Shown: positions 1 to 9,490, numbered from the stretch's first letter. The stretch: 64,000 nucleotides of DNA from Clostridia bacterium (GCA_902363595.1 CABJAP010000005.1:1-64000); one strand, 5' to 3'. Made by a program: numbers and translations. The notes: generated by a model from the sequence alone, not told the origin.

Positions 1-126
1 GAAGTCCAAGAAAGGGAAACGATATACCAATTGCTCCATCATTATATCAGCTTAAGCAACAAGATGGATCATTCCTTACTGGCGGTAAGGGATCTTAACC
101 ATAAATATATTGTAGTAGAAAGGAAG

Positions 127-1719
127 ATGGTTGTGCTGTATCTGGGACAATTATTGCTGAATAATGTAACCAACGATCCTCTGAGAACTGCGGTTATCAG
201 CTGCACGCGAACGTTAACCTATTATGAACTCAACCGTGAGAGCAACTGCATTGCCAATGCCCTCACAAAACGGGGGATCAAAAAAGGCGATACGGCCGGA
301 ATCGTGCTCAAAAACAGCGCTGAATGGGTCATCGCCTGGTTTGCGTGCCAAAAACTGGGGGTTGTGTTCGTGCCCCTTCATGTAAGACTGAGGGCCGAAG
401 AACTGGTGGAAAGCATGAGAATGGTACAGTGCAAGCTTCTGTTCTTTGGCGAAAGTCTCCATGAAAAAGCCAAGGAGATTTGTAAGTCCTACGAAGATCT
501 GCAAATTAAAATCTGTGTGGGAGCACCGGATTCTGCATACCCCTATTCATCGGAATATTCCCTTTCCTGGGAAGATTTGCTGCGGGAAGGGGATGAACGG
601 GAGGCCCAGATTAAGCTGGAGAACGACAGCCCGGCAGTCGTTCTCTTTACCAGCGGAACTACAGGAGCCCCCAAAGGCGTTGTACGCACCCAAGAGCAGG
701 TGGTGCTCCATGGCATGACCCTTGCTATGGAGAATAACCATCCGGGAGTAAGAGATGTGATGCTTTCCACAGCGCCCCTCTATCATATCGGCGGGCTGCA
801 GGGCTTTTTAAAGATGATGGTGCTGGGAGGAACTTATATTACCCTGGAAAGGATTCATCCGCCGGAAGTCTTTCATATGATTGAAACCTGGCAGGTCACC
901 CAGCTGCAGATGCTCCCGCCTGTCACCTATGAAAGGCTGTATCGCTATGATGGGTGGAGTCAGAAAGATCGATCCTCTGTGTGGGAAGTATGCATTTCCG
1001 CCGGAAAATGTACCCGTGACTATATAGAGCACGTCTTTGAACTATTTCCCCAATGTCATCTCAGGCCATCCTGGGGCTCCACCGAAACCTGCAGCGTCAC
1101 CTGTATGCAGGTGAGCAGAGAAGCGTACCGCCAAAATCCCGCATTATTGAAGGCAGTAGGGAGGGTGATCCCGCTGAATGAACTCCGTATTGTCGATGAA
1201 CGGGGCCGCGATGTGAAAAAAGGCCAGTCCGGAGAAGCGGTTGTGCGGTCCCCGATGGTGTTCAAAGGCTACATCGGCCAGCAGGAAGAAGACAAAGATA
1301 TTTTCCTGGATAACGAATGGTTTCGGACCGGGGATATTGTCAGAGCCGACCCGAAAAACGACTGCTATTATTTTCTGGACCGGAAAAAAGATGTGATCAA
1401 AACCGGCGGTGAAAATGTGTTTGCGCTGGAAGTGGAGCGGGCTTTGCAGGAGCATCCCGCGGTACGGGATTGCGCCGTGGTGGGAATTCCCGATCCCCGA
1501 TTCGGAGAAGCCATCGCCGCCGCCGTTGTACCCAATCCGGGTTTTTCTGTGAACGGTATGGAGCTGGCTGAATTCTGCAAGAAAAAACTGCCTAGCTTTA
1601 AAAAACCCAGATACCTGGCCCTGGTGGAGAAACTGCCGGTCAATAATATCGGGAAAATCGCCAAGCCGGTTTTGCGGGAGCAGGCGGAGCAGTTATTTGC
1701 GCCGATTTTTACTGAGTGA
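127..1719 (+). CDS. AMP-dependent acyl-CoA ligase (ANL superfamily)
   Basis: Cytosolic adenylate-forming enzyme that would activate a carboxylic acid with ATP and pass it to CoA; the substrate cannot be read. The product of about 530 residues is normal length. The P-loop TSGTTGAPKG lies near residue 175, STET near 318, RTGD near 400 followed by DRKKDVIKTGGEN, and the C-terminal catalytic lysine is in NNIGKIAK near 510. I start at the ATG where adenylating-domain similarity begins, with AGAAAGGAAG directly upstream. However, the reading frame is open all the way to the left edge, so a longer protein or a fusion cannot be excluded. It leads a same-strand run with PrpD, zinc dehydrogenase and two permease genes, which suggests CoA activation of an imported acid. 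Confidence 0.85.
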   Translation: MVVLYLGQLLLNNVTNDPLRTAVISCTRTLTYYELNRESNCIANALTKRGIKKGDTAGIVLKNSAEWVIAWFACQKLGVVFVPLHVRLRAEELVESMRMVQCKLLFFGESLHEKAKEICKSYEDLQIKICVGAPDSAYPYSSEYSLSWEDLLREGDEREAQIKLENDSPAVVLFTSGTTGAPKGVVRTQEQVVLHGMTLAMENNHPGVRDVMLSTAPLYHIGGLQGFLKMMVLGGTYITLERIHPPEVFHMIETWQVTQLQMLPPVTYERLYRYDGWSQKDRSSVWEVCISAGKCTRDYIEHVFELFPQCHLRPSWGSTETCSVTCMQVSREAYRQNPALLKAVGRVIPLNELRIVDERGRDVKKGQSGEAVVRSPMVFKGYIGQQEEDKDIFLDNEWFRTGDIVRADPKNDCYYFLDRKKDVIKTGGENVFALEVERALQEHPAVRDCAVVGIPDPRFGEAIAAAVVPNPGFSVNGMELAEFCKKKLPSFKKPRYLALVEKLPVNNIGKIAKPVLREQAEQLFAPIFTE

Positions 1720-1846
1720 ATATTCTGATATGTGATATCACTTTTTGTTGGTTCCTTTCACTGATTCTGAACGTTAAGATGTAAGTAGGAAGAGCCTTAG
1801 AAAAAAGAAAATGGTTATTTATGAAAGAGAAAAGGAGAAGGTGAAA

Positions 1847-3202
1847 ATGGATATAGCAAAAGCCTTAGCAGAATTCGTGGACCAGGTGGAATTCGACCAG
1901 CTGCCCGAGGATGTGAAGGAAAAGAGTAAGACCTGCTTTATGAATTCCATCGGTATCGGCATTTCCGGTTATGAACTGGGACCGGCCGGCCATGCCAAAC
2001 ATGTGGCCAAAGAATTTGACAGCAAGGAATCCGGCAGACGGGCGACCCTGTTTATGGATGGAGCCAAGCTATCCATGCCGGGAGCAGTAGCAGCCAATAC
2101 GGTTTTGTTCCATTCCCGGGCCCAGGAGGATACCCTGGGCGGCACCCACAATGGAACGATGATCGTGCCGGTAGTTCTAGCAGTTGCAGAGAATTTTCCA
2201 TGCACAGGAAAGGAAATTCTGGCTGCCACGTTAGCCGGATATGAAGTGACTGCAGTTCTCGAACGAAAAATGGCAAAGCTGTCAACGCCCAAAGGATTTC
2301 GGCCCAGCGCCATTTACGTGACTTTCGGCGTGGCCGCGGCAGCTGCAAAGCTTTTAAAGCTCAGCAAAGAGCAGATCGCTGATGCCATTCGCATTACGGC
2401 ATCTCTTGTGGGAGGCATTCAGGAATCCTTTGCTGCCGGTACCACAGAATGGTTTTACCAGAATGGCTGCGCCGCAAGAAATGGCCTTACCGCCGCTCTG
2501 CTGGCAAGAGACGGTGTTACCGGTGCCGAAAGCGCCTTTGATGGATACAAAGGCTTTATGAATGTGTTCGCTGGCGAAAACGATTATGAGCTGGTACGAG
2601 AAGGAATTGAAAACCTGGGAAAAGAATACCGCATTCGCAATGTTACCTTTAAATTCAATCCTTGCTGCGCCATCGCTCAAACACCGTTTATTGTCAGCTG
2701 TGAGCTTGCGGATGAGAAAAAGATCGATCACGAGCAGATTGAATCGATCCACTATCATATGAACCCCTTCGACAGCAATTACCCTGGAACCAAAGGCAAA
2801 GGACCATTTGTTTCCGATACCCAGACAACCATGAGTTGCGCTTTCAATATCGCCAATGCGATCGTCAATCGAACGTGTACGAAAAAAGGACAGCAGGTCT
2901 TTGATGATGAGAGAATCCTCAATCTGGTCGATCGGACTACGGTTGTCGACGACGATCATTACCCGATTCTATGCGGGAAAGTGGTGATCAAGATGAAGGA
3001 TGGCACGGTCTATGAAAAGGAAATGATGATTACCGAAGAGTATTATCAGCTTTCCTGGGAGGAAAATGCCAAGCTGATGATCAAGGTACACGATGAAGTG
3101 GGCCTTGATCCCAACAAGACCAAGAAGCTATTAGACTTGGTTTACACGCTTGAAACTGCTGAAAACGCAGATGCGTTGATTGAAGAAATGAGCAGGCCGT
3201 AA
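1847..3202 (+). CDS. MmgE/PrpD family protein
   Basis: Member of the family containing 2-methylcitrate dehydratase PrpD and related hydratases and epimerases acting on polycarboxylic acids. About 451 residues, the usual length. The all-helical N-terminal domain carries the HSRAQEDTLGG segment near residue 90, and the C-terminal lid domain follows from about residue 270. The start was placed at the ATG preceded by AAAGGAGAAGG, 36 bases inside the longest frame. It lies 33 bases before the zinc dehydrogenase gene and downstream of the CoA ligase, so it is probably one step of the same catabolic operon. A second, divergent paralog is encoded near 18 kb. No methylcitrate synthase or methylisocitrate lyase is nearby, so a true methylcitrate cycle role is unlikely. 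The reaction is unassigned. Confidence 0.85.
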   Translation: MDIAKALAEFVDQVEFDQLPEDVKEKSKTCFMNSIGIGISGYELGPAGHAKHVAKEFDSKESGRRATLFMDGAKLSMPGAVAANTVLFHSRAQEDTLGGTHNGTMIVPVVLAVAENFPCTGKEILAATLAGYEVTAVLERKMAKLSTPKGFRPSAIYVTFGVAAAAAKLLKLSKEQIADAIRITASLVGGIQESFAAGTTEWFYQNGCAARNGLTAALLARDGVTGAESAFDGYKGFMNVFAGENDYELVREGIENLGKEYRIRNVTFKFNPCCAIAQTPFIVSCELADEKKIDHEQIESIHYHMNPFDSNYPGTKGKGPFVSDTQTTMSCAFNIANAIVNRTCTKKGQQVFDDERILNLVDRTTVVDDDHYPILCGKVVIKMKDGTVYEKEMMITEEYYQLSWEENAKLMIKVHDEVGLDPNKTKKLLDLVYTLETAENADALIEEMSRP

Positions 3203-3235
3203 TAGGCATAAGGAAACAGCGGGAGGCCGTATACC

Positions 3236-4327
3236 ATGAAAAAAACATGCAGGGCAGCAGTGCTCAAAGGCGTCCGGGATATGGAAATACAAGAGTTTCC
3301 CATACCTAAGATCAGCGAGGACGATGCTCTCTTAAAAGTAGAAATGGTCGGTGTGTGCGGAACTGATACTCATATGTATCAAGGGAGCGGCTCCAACGTC
3401 TGGCCTCTCATCATGGGCCATGAATTTGTCGGTACCATTGAAGAAATCGGCGCTGTGAAAGCGCAGATCAGCGGCTGTAAAAAAGGCGACCGAGTGGTGG
3501 TCGAATCCAGATTTGGCTGTGGCGTCTGTGAGCCTTGCATCCGTGGTAAGTACAACCAGTGTGTCCATAAGCTGGGATACGGATTTATGGTTTCCTGCGA
3601 CACGCCGCCCCACCTATGGGGCGCTTACAGCGAGTATGTATATCTGCCCAAACGAGCAATTTTACATAAAATCAGCAAGGATGTACCGCTAAAAGCAGCA
3701 GTACTGACCTGTGCGGTACTGGGTGATTCGGTTCGCTGGCTGGGACATATTGGCGGTGTTTCTCTGGGTGATACGGTTGTGATTCTGGGCGCGGGACAGC
3801 AGGGCCTGGGCGGAATCGTAGCTGCAAAAGAGGCCGGCGCCAAAACCGTGATCATAACCGGCAGAAACAAGGATAAAGAACGTTTTAAAATGGCTGAAAA
3901 ACTTGGTGCCGATCACATCATCAACATTGAGAAAGAAGATGAAGCCGCGGCAGTAAAAAGGATAACCGACGGAGAGATGGCAGACATTGCCTTTGATTGC
4001 AGCGGCAGTACGGCAGCCATGGCAAAATCGACGGAACTGGTGAAAAAAGGCGGTGTGATCGTTACCCCGGGCATGTATGGCGGGAAAAAGACGCCCATTG
4101 ATTTCGATACGGTAGTATTCAATGAAATCCAGATTCGAGGCGCCCACACCCATAACCTGGCATCGGTCAAAGCGGCCATCGATATTATCAACAGCCGGAA
4201 ATATCCGCTGGAAGAGCTGGTAACCCATGTATACGGCCTTTCCCAGGCAGAGCTTGCCGTACAGGCTGCCGGATATGAAATAGAAGGGGAATTTCCAATT
4301 AAAGTGGCGATTGACCCGAGCAAGTAA
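3236..4327 (+). CDS. Zinc-dependent alcohol dehydrogenase (MDR family), copy 1
   Basis: Medium-chain NAD(P)-dependent dehydrogenase of 363 residues that would interconvert an alcohol and an aldehyde or ketone. The catalytic zinc region is seen as VGVCGTD and GHE. The structural zinc loop has four cysteines in CGVCEPCIRGKYNQC. The dinucleotide site is LGAGQQGLGG near residue 187. The start has GGGAGG upstream. The protein is very similar throughout to the second copy near 31 kb, including the motif YGGKKTPIDFDTVVF, so the two are recent paralogs probably acting on related substrates. It sits between the PrpD gene and two MFS permeases in one run. Substrate is not assignable; sorbitol- or threonine-dehydrogenase-like relatives are possible. 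Confidence 0.9.
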   Translation: MKKTCRAAVLKGVRDMEIQEFPIPKISEDDALLKVEMVGVCGTDTHMYQGSGSNVWPLIMGHEFVGTIEEIGAVKAQISGCKKGDRVVVESRFGCGVCEPCIRGKYNQCVHKLGYGFMVSCDTPPHLWGAYSEYVYLPKRAILHKISKDVPLKAAVLTCAVLGDSVRWLGHIGGVSLGDTVVILGAGQQGLGGIVAAKEAGAKTVIITGRNKDKERFKMAEKLGADHIINIEKEDEAAAVKRITDGEMADIAFDCSGSTAAMAKSTELVKKGGVIVTPGMYGGKKTPIDFDTVVFNEIQIRGAHTHNLASVKAAIDIINSRKYPLEELVTHVYGLSQAELAVQAAGYEIEGEFPIKVAIDPSK

Positions 4328-4413
4328 ATTCGATTTCGCATTTGGGGCTTTCAATTTTTGGGGTTAAAACGGTTTGCTGCAAAAGACAGCGGCAAAAGAA
4401 GGAGGAAGTAGGT

Positions 4414-5679
4414 ATGGAAAAAAAGAAAATTTCCACAAAAGCATGGATCTTCATAGCCATCGGTGTCCTGGCCACGTTTATGATGCCGCAGGTTTCATTT
4501 ATCATTACACCGGCCGTACAATCCTTGTCGGAAACCTATCCGGACATCGCATATTCGAATATTTTGATGCTCCAGACAGCCGTATACCTGATGATTATAC
4601 CCTTTTCGATCATTTCAGGGATCGTTACCGGTACCAAACTCAGCTATCGGACCGTGGCCTGCGTGTCCGCAATTTTAATCGGTGTGGGCGGACTTTTTCC
4701 GTATTTTGTACAGGATCATTTCTGGCTGATTTACGCCAGCCGGTTTGTCTGCGGAGCAGGAGAGGGCCTGGCATTCCCTCTGGGATCGGCTCTGATCATT
4801 GAGTACTTTCAAGGCCGGCGCCGTAACATTATTCAGGGCATCTCCATGTTTGTCCTCAATATATCGGGCGTGGTCTATCAAAATGTATCCGGTTATCTGT
4901 GCACCCAGAATGTGGGGCTGATCTGGCTGCTGCATGCCTGCCTGATAATTCCGCTGGTACTGATGCTGTTATTCTTAAAGGATCCTGAAAAAGTCAGCGC
5001 CGAAGATAAGGCAATGATTGCCGGAGCCACGGAAGAGGAAATACAAGCGGCAAATACGGATCAGGAGAAGGATGAAGGTCAAAAACCATCTCGCCACCCG
5101 AGAGCTTTCTGGCTGACAGCGGCCTTTGGAATTATGTTTATACCGTACTACGCGATTCTACTGAACATGTCCCAGATGCTCGATTACCGGGATATCGGGG
5201 ATGCGGCTACTGCCGGCATGGTAGCTTCCTGCTATACGGTTGCGGGACTGGTATCTGCTTTCCTTTATCCGGTGCTGTTCCCAATTTTCAAAAAGTTCCT
5301 CGTACCCTTTGCCATTGTCTTGGGTTTGATCGGCGTGCTCTTTGCCTTTATTGGAAACAGCGTCATTATGATGATGCTGGCGGAATTGTTCATCGGATTC
5401 AGCGCCTTCCTCGTATGGCCGGCATGCCTCAGGGATTATGCGGCTATGACCAATCAGCGCGGCGTGATGTTCTACTCCGGTCTCTTCGCTGCCTTCTGGA
5501 ATTTGGGAGCCACCATCAGCGGATACTGGATTTCCGGCTGGTATGCTTTCATCGGGGAACAAAATCCGGTCAGCTTTGCAGGAGCCAGCGTTGTATTCGG
5601 AGCCATCGTTATCGTTATTTGGATTATCATCCGCCTGAGAAGACCGGCCGAACTGGAAGCGGACTATAAGTATAAGTAA
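4414..5679 (+). CDS. MFS permease
   Basis: Integral membrane transporter of the major facilitator superfamily, about 421 residues with roughly twelve hydrophobic segments split by a charged central loop (near residues 190-225, rich in Glu and Lys). An NPxxG-like start is absent; the first segment WIFIAIGVLATF begins about 12 residues in. The start was chosen at the ATG behind AAGGAGGAAGTAGGT, 72 bases inside the longest frame. It is followed 20 bases later by another MFS gene, so the pair is co-transcribed and either transports two related compounds or acts together. Context suggests uptake of the acid used by the upstream ligase and PrpD protein; this is inference. Confidence 0.85.
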   Translation: MEKKKISTKAWIFIAIGVLATFMMPQVSFIITPAVQSLSETYPDIAYSNILMLQTAVYLMIIPFSIISGIVTGTKLSYRTVACVSAILIGVGGLFPYFVQDHFWLIYASRFVCGAGEGLAFPLGSALIIEYFQGRRRNIIQGISMFVLNISGVVYQNVSGYLCTQNVGLIWLLHACLIIPLVLMLLFLKDPEKVSAEDKAMIAGATEEEIQAANTDQEKDEGQKPSRHPRAFWLTAAFGIMFIPYYAILLNMSQMLDYRDIGDAATAGMVASCYTVAGLVSAFLYPVLFPIFKKFLVPFAIVLGLIGVLFAFIGNSVIMMMLAELFIGFSAFLVWPACLRDYAAMTNQRGVMFYSGLFAAFWNLGATISGYWISGWYAFIGEQNPVSFAGASVVFGAIVIVIWIIIRLRRPAELEADYKYK

Positions 5680-5699
5680 AAGAGAAAGAGAGAAGAAAG

Positions 5700-7013
5700 A
5701 TGGAAGCAAACAAAGGTATAGAACCTTTATACACGAAAAAACAATATCAGTTGATTTCCTTTGCGCTGTACATTTATGCGACATCCAATGTTGTTTACAT
5801 GATTACGCAAAATGTGCGCGCTTATATTGAAATGGAGTATCCGGATATATCACCGGTGGCAGCGGCGCAGCTAATTTCATTTCCGACCTTGTTCGGATTG
5901 TTCACCTCATTGATTATCGGGTTTGTGGCATTAAAGTTCAGTAAGGTGGCACTCCTGGTCATTATCCGAACCTGCATGCTGGCATTCTCAATCCTGATGA
6001 TTATCGGCGGCGTTCTTCACGCGCCGTTCTGGGTCTATTATGTAGGAACCGTTTTATGCGGAATCAGCTTGGGCGGCTTCGGTCCTTTGATGAACTCCAT
6101 TGTCGGTGAAATCTTCGATGAGGATCAGCGAGCCTCAAAGATATCCATGTACAATGTATTTGTTAACATCGGCGGCGTGATCATGCTCCAGCTGAGCGGC
6201 AGGATCGCTGCCGGAAACGACGGACACAACTGGCCCTTCGCCTATACCCTGGGCTTGTGGTGTGTGATTGCTATTACGGTTTTCCTGATCATGATTAAAA
6301 AGGGCGGCTATTCAGACAGCAAGGAAGCAAGGGCGGCAAGAATTGAAAGAAGAAAGCAGCTGGGCCTGGAAGATGAAAACGCTACCACGAAAGTTCGTTT
6401 TAAAGATTTACCAAAGAAGGTTGTTGGCTTTGTGATGACCATCGCGATTCTTCACTGCGTGTTCTACATTGGAATCAATGGGTACTATCTGAACCTGTCC
6501 AATTATATTATCACCGAACATGAGTTGGGGACATCGGCCCAGGCCGGTAACTGCACGTCTCTGACCAGAGTGCTGTTGATTGTGGTCCAGTTTTCTTACC
6601 CCATCTGGATCAAGCTCTTTAAGGATTGGCTGATTCCAATTGGTTATGCCTTTGTCGCCGTTGGTCTTGCGGCCGCATACTTTATTGACAGCAGTATGTT
6701 TGGAATCTACTGCGCGGCAGCCTGCGCCGGAATTGCGACAGGTCTTGTTCATGCGTCGGTATTTGCCAAAGCATTGAATTTCGTGCCGCAGGCGTTCCGT
6801 TCCATTTCATCCTCGGTAGCTTGGGGAATCGCCAATGCCGGTCCTTTCTTTGCGACCTATGTATATGCCCTGGTAAACGCTACCATCGCACAGGGAATCG
6901 GCGCACAGCTGGTTGCTGGCATCGTGATCGCATGTATCACAGTAGTAGCAAGTATCATCATCTTTGTCGTCAAGTATCCGGAGCGCAAAGCGGCGGAAAT
7001 CAGACTGGGATAA
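5700..7013 (+). CDS. MFS permease
   Basis: Second of two adjacent major facilitator superfamily genes; 437 residues with about twelve membrane helices and a basic central cytoplasmic loop (ARIERRKQLGLEDEN, near residue 220). AGAGAGAAGAAAG precedes the ATG. Sequence differs clearly from the preceding permease, so this is not a tandem duplication. It ends the ligase-PrpD-dehydrogenase-permease run; a long inverted repeat begins about 40 bases after its stop. Substrate unknown. Confidence 0.85.
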   Translation: MEANKGIEPLYTKKQYQLISFALYIYATSNVVYMITQNVRAYIEMEYPDISPVAAAQLISFPTLFGLFTSLIIGFVALKFSKVALLVIIRTCMLAFSILMIIGGVLHAPFWVYYVGTVLCGISLGGFGPLMNSIVGEIFDEDQRASKISMYNVFVNIGGVIMLQLSGRIAAGNDGHNWPFAYTLGLWCVIAITVFLIMIKKGGYSDSKEARAARIERRKQLGLEDENATTKVRFKDLPKKVVGFVMTIAILHCVFYIGINGYYLNLSNYIITEHELGTSAQAGNCTSLTRVLLIVVQFSYPIWIKLFKDWLIPIGYAFVAVGLAAAYFIDSSMFGIYCAAACAGIATGLVHASVFAKALNFVPQAFRSISSSVAWGIANAGPFFATYVYALVNATIAQGIGAQLVAGIVIACITVVASIIIFVVKYPERKAAEIRLG

Positions 7014-7051
7014 GGATATTCCGTAAAGTTTAGTAATATATCATGTAATTG

Positions 7052-7120
7052 AACAAATTCGATTCTGAGAGGCAGGGAAAACCCCCTTAGCTTGTCCGCC
7101 TCAACGGGATCGAATTTGTT
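7052..7120. repeat. Long stem-loop / inverted repeat
   Basis: AACAAATTCGAT at the left pairs perfectly with ATCGAATTTGTT at the right, and an inner GAGGC/GCCTC can extend the stem. There is no T-run behind either arm, so it is not a classical intrinsic terminator. It could stabilise the 3' end of the permease mRNA or be a very small mobile-type palindrome. It borders the decayed segment that follows. Confidence 0.5.
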
Positions 7121-7247
7121 GTGGTTATTGGAATAAGTGGGCCAAGTAGCGCCGGGAACATATATGATCAGGAGCAGTGGCGGATTGGAAATAAAGGTGT
7201 ACATAAAACGGGAAATCAAGTAAAATATAGAAAGAGAGGCAGCTTAT

Positions 7248-7376
7248 ATGGATTTGAGCAGGATGCCGGATGGATGCCCGGATTTCCTAGACATATCTTT
7301 AGGCGATCCTGCAGGGAACATATTCAATTCCGATCCGCTGGAATACTTGGCGATGGGCAGCAAGCCGGTCATATAG
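7248..7376 (+). other. Short 42-codon reading frame, unrecognised
   Basis: A frame starting MDLSRMPDGCP and ending GSKPVI, preceded by AAGAGAGGCAG as a possible ribosome site. No family was recognised. It lies in a decayed stretch between the permease operon and a LysR gene, so it may be a fragment rather than a gene. Confidence 0.25.
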
Positions 7377-7402
7377 GCAAGCTCCACGTAGGGGAGCACA
7401 AC

Positions 7403-7581
7403 TTTATGAATGATCGAATTTACGAAGCCTATTTTGGGGTCACGGAGGACGAGGTAAGGGACCTTTGCCGGGAGTATAAAAGCGTCAGCTTTGAGGAACT
7501 GAAGCAGTGGTACGATGGTTACCGTATGAGCGACGGACGGCGGCTCTTTAATCCCCGCGCGGTCTTGACTCACATATTTGC
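7403..7581 (+). pseudogene. Fragment of AAA-ATPase/PD-(D/E)XK (DUF1703-type) protein
   Basis: The frame reads YFGVTEDEVRDLCREY and then FEELKQWYDGYR and NPRAVLTHIF. This matches the conserved middle block of the common Firmicutes and Bacteroidetes ATP-binding proteins with a C-terminal PD-(D/E)XK nuclease-like domain (YFGFTEEEV..., WYDGY..., NPxSV). No P-loop region and no nuclease region is present, so only about 60 codons of an originally roughly 550-residue protein remain. The LysR gene's ribosome site overlaps the end of this remnant, implying the regulator gene was joined to it by deletion or insertion. Confidence 0.6.
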
Positions 7582-7608
7582 TATTGCACAAAACAATGAG
7601 GGTAAAGA

Positions 7609-8484
7609 ATGGATACAAAAAAACTTGCGGTTTTCCAGGAAGCCATAAAAAACGGAAGCTTAAAAAAGACGGCGGAGAAACTCAATTACACACAGTCAGG
7701 GCTGATCTACATGATGAATTCTTTGGAAGACGAGTTCGGCATTCATCTGCTGAACCGGACCACCAAAGGAATTGAGCTTACACAAGAAGGGATTCTGCTT
7801 GAACCGTACATCAAGAAAATCGTTGATTGTGAGGAGGAACTGACAAAGGTCATCGCGGATATACATAAAGAGGGTACGAAAAAGATCCGAATCGGCGCGT
7901 ATCCAATCTATGCGTGCCACTATTTACCGACGATCATGAAATCCTTTTTAGTCGATAACCCGGAAAATGAAATTACCATCCGCGTCGCGACTGCCGACAA
8001 TTTATCCAAGATGCTGGAAGAAGATGAAGTGGATCTGGCCGTCGGAGAAAAAGGACTGATTAAAAATACCGATTGGATTTTCCTCATGAAATATGAGATC
8101 TATGCGGCGCTGCCGCAAACCATCAAGCTGGCGGACGATGTGGAGGCTGTGACCTATGATCTTTTAAAGGATTACCCGCTGCTGTTTTCTTCTTACAATA
8201 AAGTCAGTGAACATGTGGAAGAAATGCTGGGCAAGGGGAAAGAAAAACCATATAAAATTAACGTAGCCTCCGAAGACGGATCCGCGCTCCTGAGTATGGT
8301 AGAAGAAGGGTTAGGGATCGCCTTTTTATCCAGCCTGTATTTGAGAGAATGCCCGGATACGGTGCGGATGCTGCCGCTGGATCCCCATATTACCAGGGAA
8401 CTGGGTGTTATTCTGAAACCAGAAAAGAAAAAGTCCGTACAGATCAAAAAGTTCATTGAATATCTGCAGAAACAGCAATACTAA
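7609..8484 (+). CDS. LysR-family transcriptional regulator, paralog 1
   Basis: DNA-binding regulator of 291 residues. The N-terminal winged helix-turn-helix covers residues 1-60 (EKLNYTQSGLIYMMNSLEDE), followed by the periplasmic-binding-fold effector domain from about residue 90 (IRIGAYPIYACHYLP). GAGGGTAAAGA precedes the ATG. It is most similar to paralog 4 near 29 kb; all four LysR proteins here begin MDTKK and share the LNYTQ recognition-helix region. It stands alone upstream of a convergent SMP-30 gene and before the permease/enoate reductase run, so either neighbouring operon could be its target. The effector is unknown. Confidence 0.88.
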   Translation: MDTKKLAVFQEAIKNGSLKKTAEKLNYTQSGLIYMMNSLEDEFGIHLLNRTTKGIELTQEGILLEPYIKKIVDCEEELTKVIADIHKEGTKKIRIGAYPIYACHYLPTIMKSFLVDNPENEITIRVATADNLSKMLEEDEVDLAVGEKGLIKNTDWIFLMKYEIYAALPQTIKLADDVEAVTYDLLKDYPLLFSSYNKVSEHVEEMLGKGKEKPYKINVASEDGSALLSMVEEGLGIAFLSSLYLRECPDTVRMLPLDPHITRELGVILKPEKKKSVQIKKFIEYLQKQQY

Positions 8485-8493
8485 GAATACGAT

Positions 8494-8544
8494 AAAAAAT
8501 ACGGCCTGCTTTGAGGAGTGAAAACAAAGCGGGCCGTATTTTTG
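8494..8544. terminator. Bidirectional intrinsic terminator
   Basis: A 20-base arm (AAAAAATACGGCC then TGCTTTG) pairs with CAAAGCGGGCCGTATTTTT across an 11-base loop. It has A-runs and T-runs on both sides and lies between the convergent LysR and SMP-30 genes. Confidence 0.9.
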
Positions 8545-8554
8545 TTAAAGGCAT

Positions 8555-9490
8555 TTATTTAAATTGAAAGCTGTTTTCGTTGGCTTTGGCGAAGGCCTCT
8601 GTTTTAAAGAGCCAGCAGCCATCGTCACCGGTGTCGTCGGCAGCAATGATATACAGCTGCCTGGTTCCCGGCTTGATATCCGTATGGGTCACCCATAAAT
8701 TATGTTCCCGATTGGGAAGCAAAACCTGGCCAATGGGCAGGCCATTTTTGTTTAGGACCAACACCCGGCCCTGCCCGTATACGGCAATGTACAGATTGCC
8801 GTCACCGTCCACTTCGCAGGAATCCGGACCGTAAAATCCGGTGATAGTATAGACTACATTTTTTGTCGTGTAATTTTTTCCTTTTAGCATGACTCTGTGG
8901 ATGCGGCCGGTATGGCTCTCAGTGATCCACAAAACATCGTAATCCGGCGAGATGGCAATACCATTGGGGCCGGCCATACCTGTCATATAGGGTTTGACCT
9001 TCTTGAAATCCGGCGTCACATAATGTACCGCTCCGATGGGGTTGGTGGCATCGCCGGTAAGTTCAGTAAAATAAAAGCCTCCATCTTCATCAAAGACCAG
9101 ATCGTCAATGCTGTATCCGACAACGATATCTTCATAGCCGCTGCCGTCGGGACGGATGGCAAACACCCGGCCTTCTTTGACCCGGTTGAGGCAGCTGATA
9201 AAGAGCCTGCCGTCTTTATGTATCTTGACGGAAGCGCATTTGCGTTCCGGATCTTCAAAGATGGTTTTTACCTCCCTGGTGCCGGCATCAATGCGGCAGA
9301 CCTTGCCCTCATATATAATGGTAAAATAAAGATTTCCATCCTGATCAAAACAGGTGCCTTCTCCATGGAGTGCCTGCTTGTTGTGGATCTGCAGCCAATA
9401 ATCGGCCGTAACCGTCTGCAGGCTTTTTTCGTGGGGAGGAATGGGCACGCTGCGATCCTCTTCTCTGTAAACCAAACCGCTCATCTTCAT
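8555..9490 (-). CDS. SMP-30/gluconolactonase-like beta-propeller protein
   Basis: Six-bladed beta-propeller of about 311 residues, related to SMP-30, gluconolactonases and lactone hydrolases that use one divalent metal ion. Blade repeats of the type DxDGNLYF are visible near residues 55, 140 and 228 (FDQDGNLYFT, FDEDGGFYFT, VDGDGNLYIA). GEG near residue 48 and the GMAGPNGIAIS segment near 170 are typical metal-site regions. The start was put at the ATG behind AGAAGGAGATT rather than at the upstream TTG. It is transcribed away from the permease operon to its right, with a LysR-type promoter region between them. A lactone-opening step is plausible but unproven. Confidence 0.8.
   Translation of the reverse strand: MKMSGLVYREEDRSVPIPPHEKSLQTVTADYWLQIHNKQALHGEGTCFDQDGNLYFTIIYEGKVCRIDAGTREVKTIFEDPERKCASVKIHKDGRLFISCLNRVKEGRVFAIRPDGSGYEDIVVGYSIDDLVFDEDGGFYFTELTGDATNPIGAVHYVTPDFKKVKPYMTGMAGPNGIAISPDYDVLWITESHTGRIHRVMLKGKNYTTKNVVYTITGFYGPDSCEVDGDGNLYIAVYGQGRVLVLNKNGLPIGQVLLPNREHNLWVTHTDIKPGTRQLYIIAADDTGDDGCWLFKTEAFAKANENSFQFK

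Noticed and set aside
2354..2959. 201-codon minus-strand frame opposite PrpD paralog 1
   Set aside because: Antisense shadow of a conserved gene without a start signal.
1847..3202. Methylcitrate cycle assignment for PrpD paralogs
   Set aside because: No methylcitrate synthase, aconitase or lyase nearby, and the family is functionally broad.
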